Assembly: GCA_044374295.1 (NCBI GenBank) | Contig: JBILOU010000087.1 | Location: 1 to 6,336 of the forward strand | DNA from: CAIZGX01 sp044374295 | GTDB taxonomy: Bacteria; Bacteroidota; Bacteroidia; Flavobacteriales_D; Sanyastnellaceae | Direction of reading: 5' to 3' | DNA length: 6,336 nt | In this document: in pieces, positions 6,289 through 6,336 of the stretch | Layout: every line of letters starts with the position of its first letter | Position numbering within the stretch: position 1 is the stretch's first letter | Notes under the pieces: generated by a model | The model's database searches: none | The model's input: the letters and a program-made list of their open reading frames with translations, nothing else | Told to the model about the DNA's origin: nothing | Position numbers and translations under genes: made by a program

Positions 6289-6319
6289 AAAAGTTAGTAA
6301 TTGCGAAAATAATCAAAAA
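6289..6319 (-). promoter_or_regulatory. Candidate Bacteroidota promoter for the OmpA-family gene
   Basis: On the - strand, TTTTTG (6319-6314) is followed after 17 nt by TAACTTTT (6296-6289). This approximates the Bacteroidota consensus TTG/TTTG - spacer - TAnnTTTG with one mismatch in the last position. The element ends 21 bp before the ATG at 6267, giving a short leader without a Shine-Dalgarno site. A second imperfect box, TATTTTCG, lies just upstream without a well-spaced partner in view. The assignment rests on pattern match only. Confidence 0.45.
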
Positions 6320-6336
6320 TGTGAATTTTCCTCATA

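Overview
The window looks like a chromosomal housekeeping segment from a member of the Bacteroidota, probably in or near the Flavobacteriales. The main reasons are the Bacteroidota-style long PurM, the PurM/RF1/PyrF gene cluster, and the large TPR + PD40 propeller + OmpA protein typical of that phylum. Shine-Dalgarno sites are weak or absent before several genes. Composition and coding style look uniform, and I see no mobile element, CRISPR array, tRNA or rRNA.

Layout, left to right. (1) On the + strand, the last 178 codons of pruA (proline catabolism) run in from the left edge. They are followed 12 bp later by a small GNAT-type acetyltransferase gene with a GTG start. (2) That gene meets pyrF tail to tail, with a 10-bp overlap and no visible terminator. 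(3) On the - strand, purM, prfA and pyrF are transcribed in that order with gaps of 10 bp and 1 bp. This is a compact operon combining purine synthesis, translation termination and pyrimidine synthesis. (4) Upstream of purM on the same strand is a 692-residue cell-envelope protein with a signal peptide, TPRs, a PD40 propeller, a carboxypeptidase-regulatory-like domain and an OmpA peptidoglycan-binding domain. This is the domain order of the type IX secretion protein PorE. A plausible Bacteroidota promoter precedes it at the right edge.

The most notable point is the 52-bp gap between the OmpA-family gene and purM. It holds a perfect 12-bp-stem hairpin with a T-rich tail on the - strand, and the tail runs almost directly into the purM start codon. 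There is no room for a promoter between them. Either purM-prfA-pyrF depends on read-through of a terminator, or the hairpin sits in the purM leader. The upstream gene ends in UAG, a codon read only by RF1, and RF1 is encoded two genes downstream. That allows a speculative but testable RF1 feedback loop. No stretch of 300 bp lacks a gene. Apart from this arrangement the region is conventional, and I see no clearly new system.
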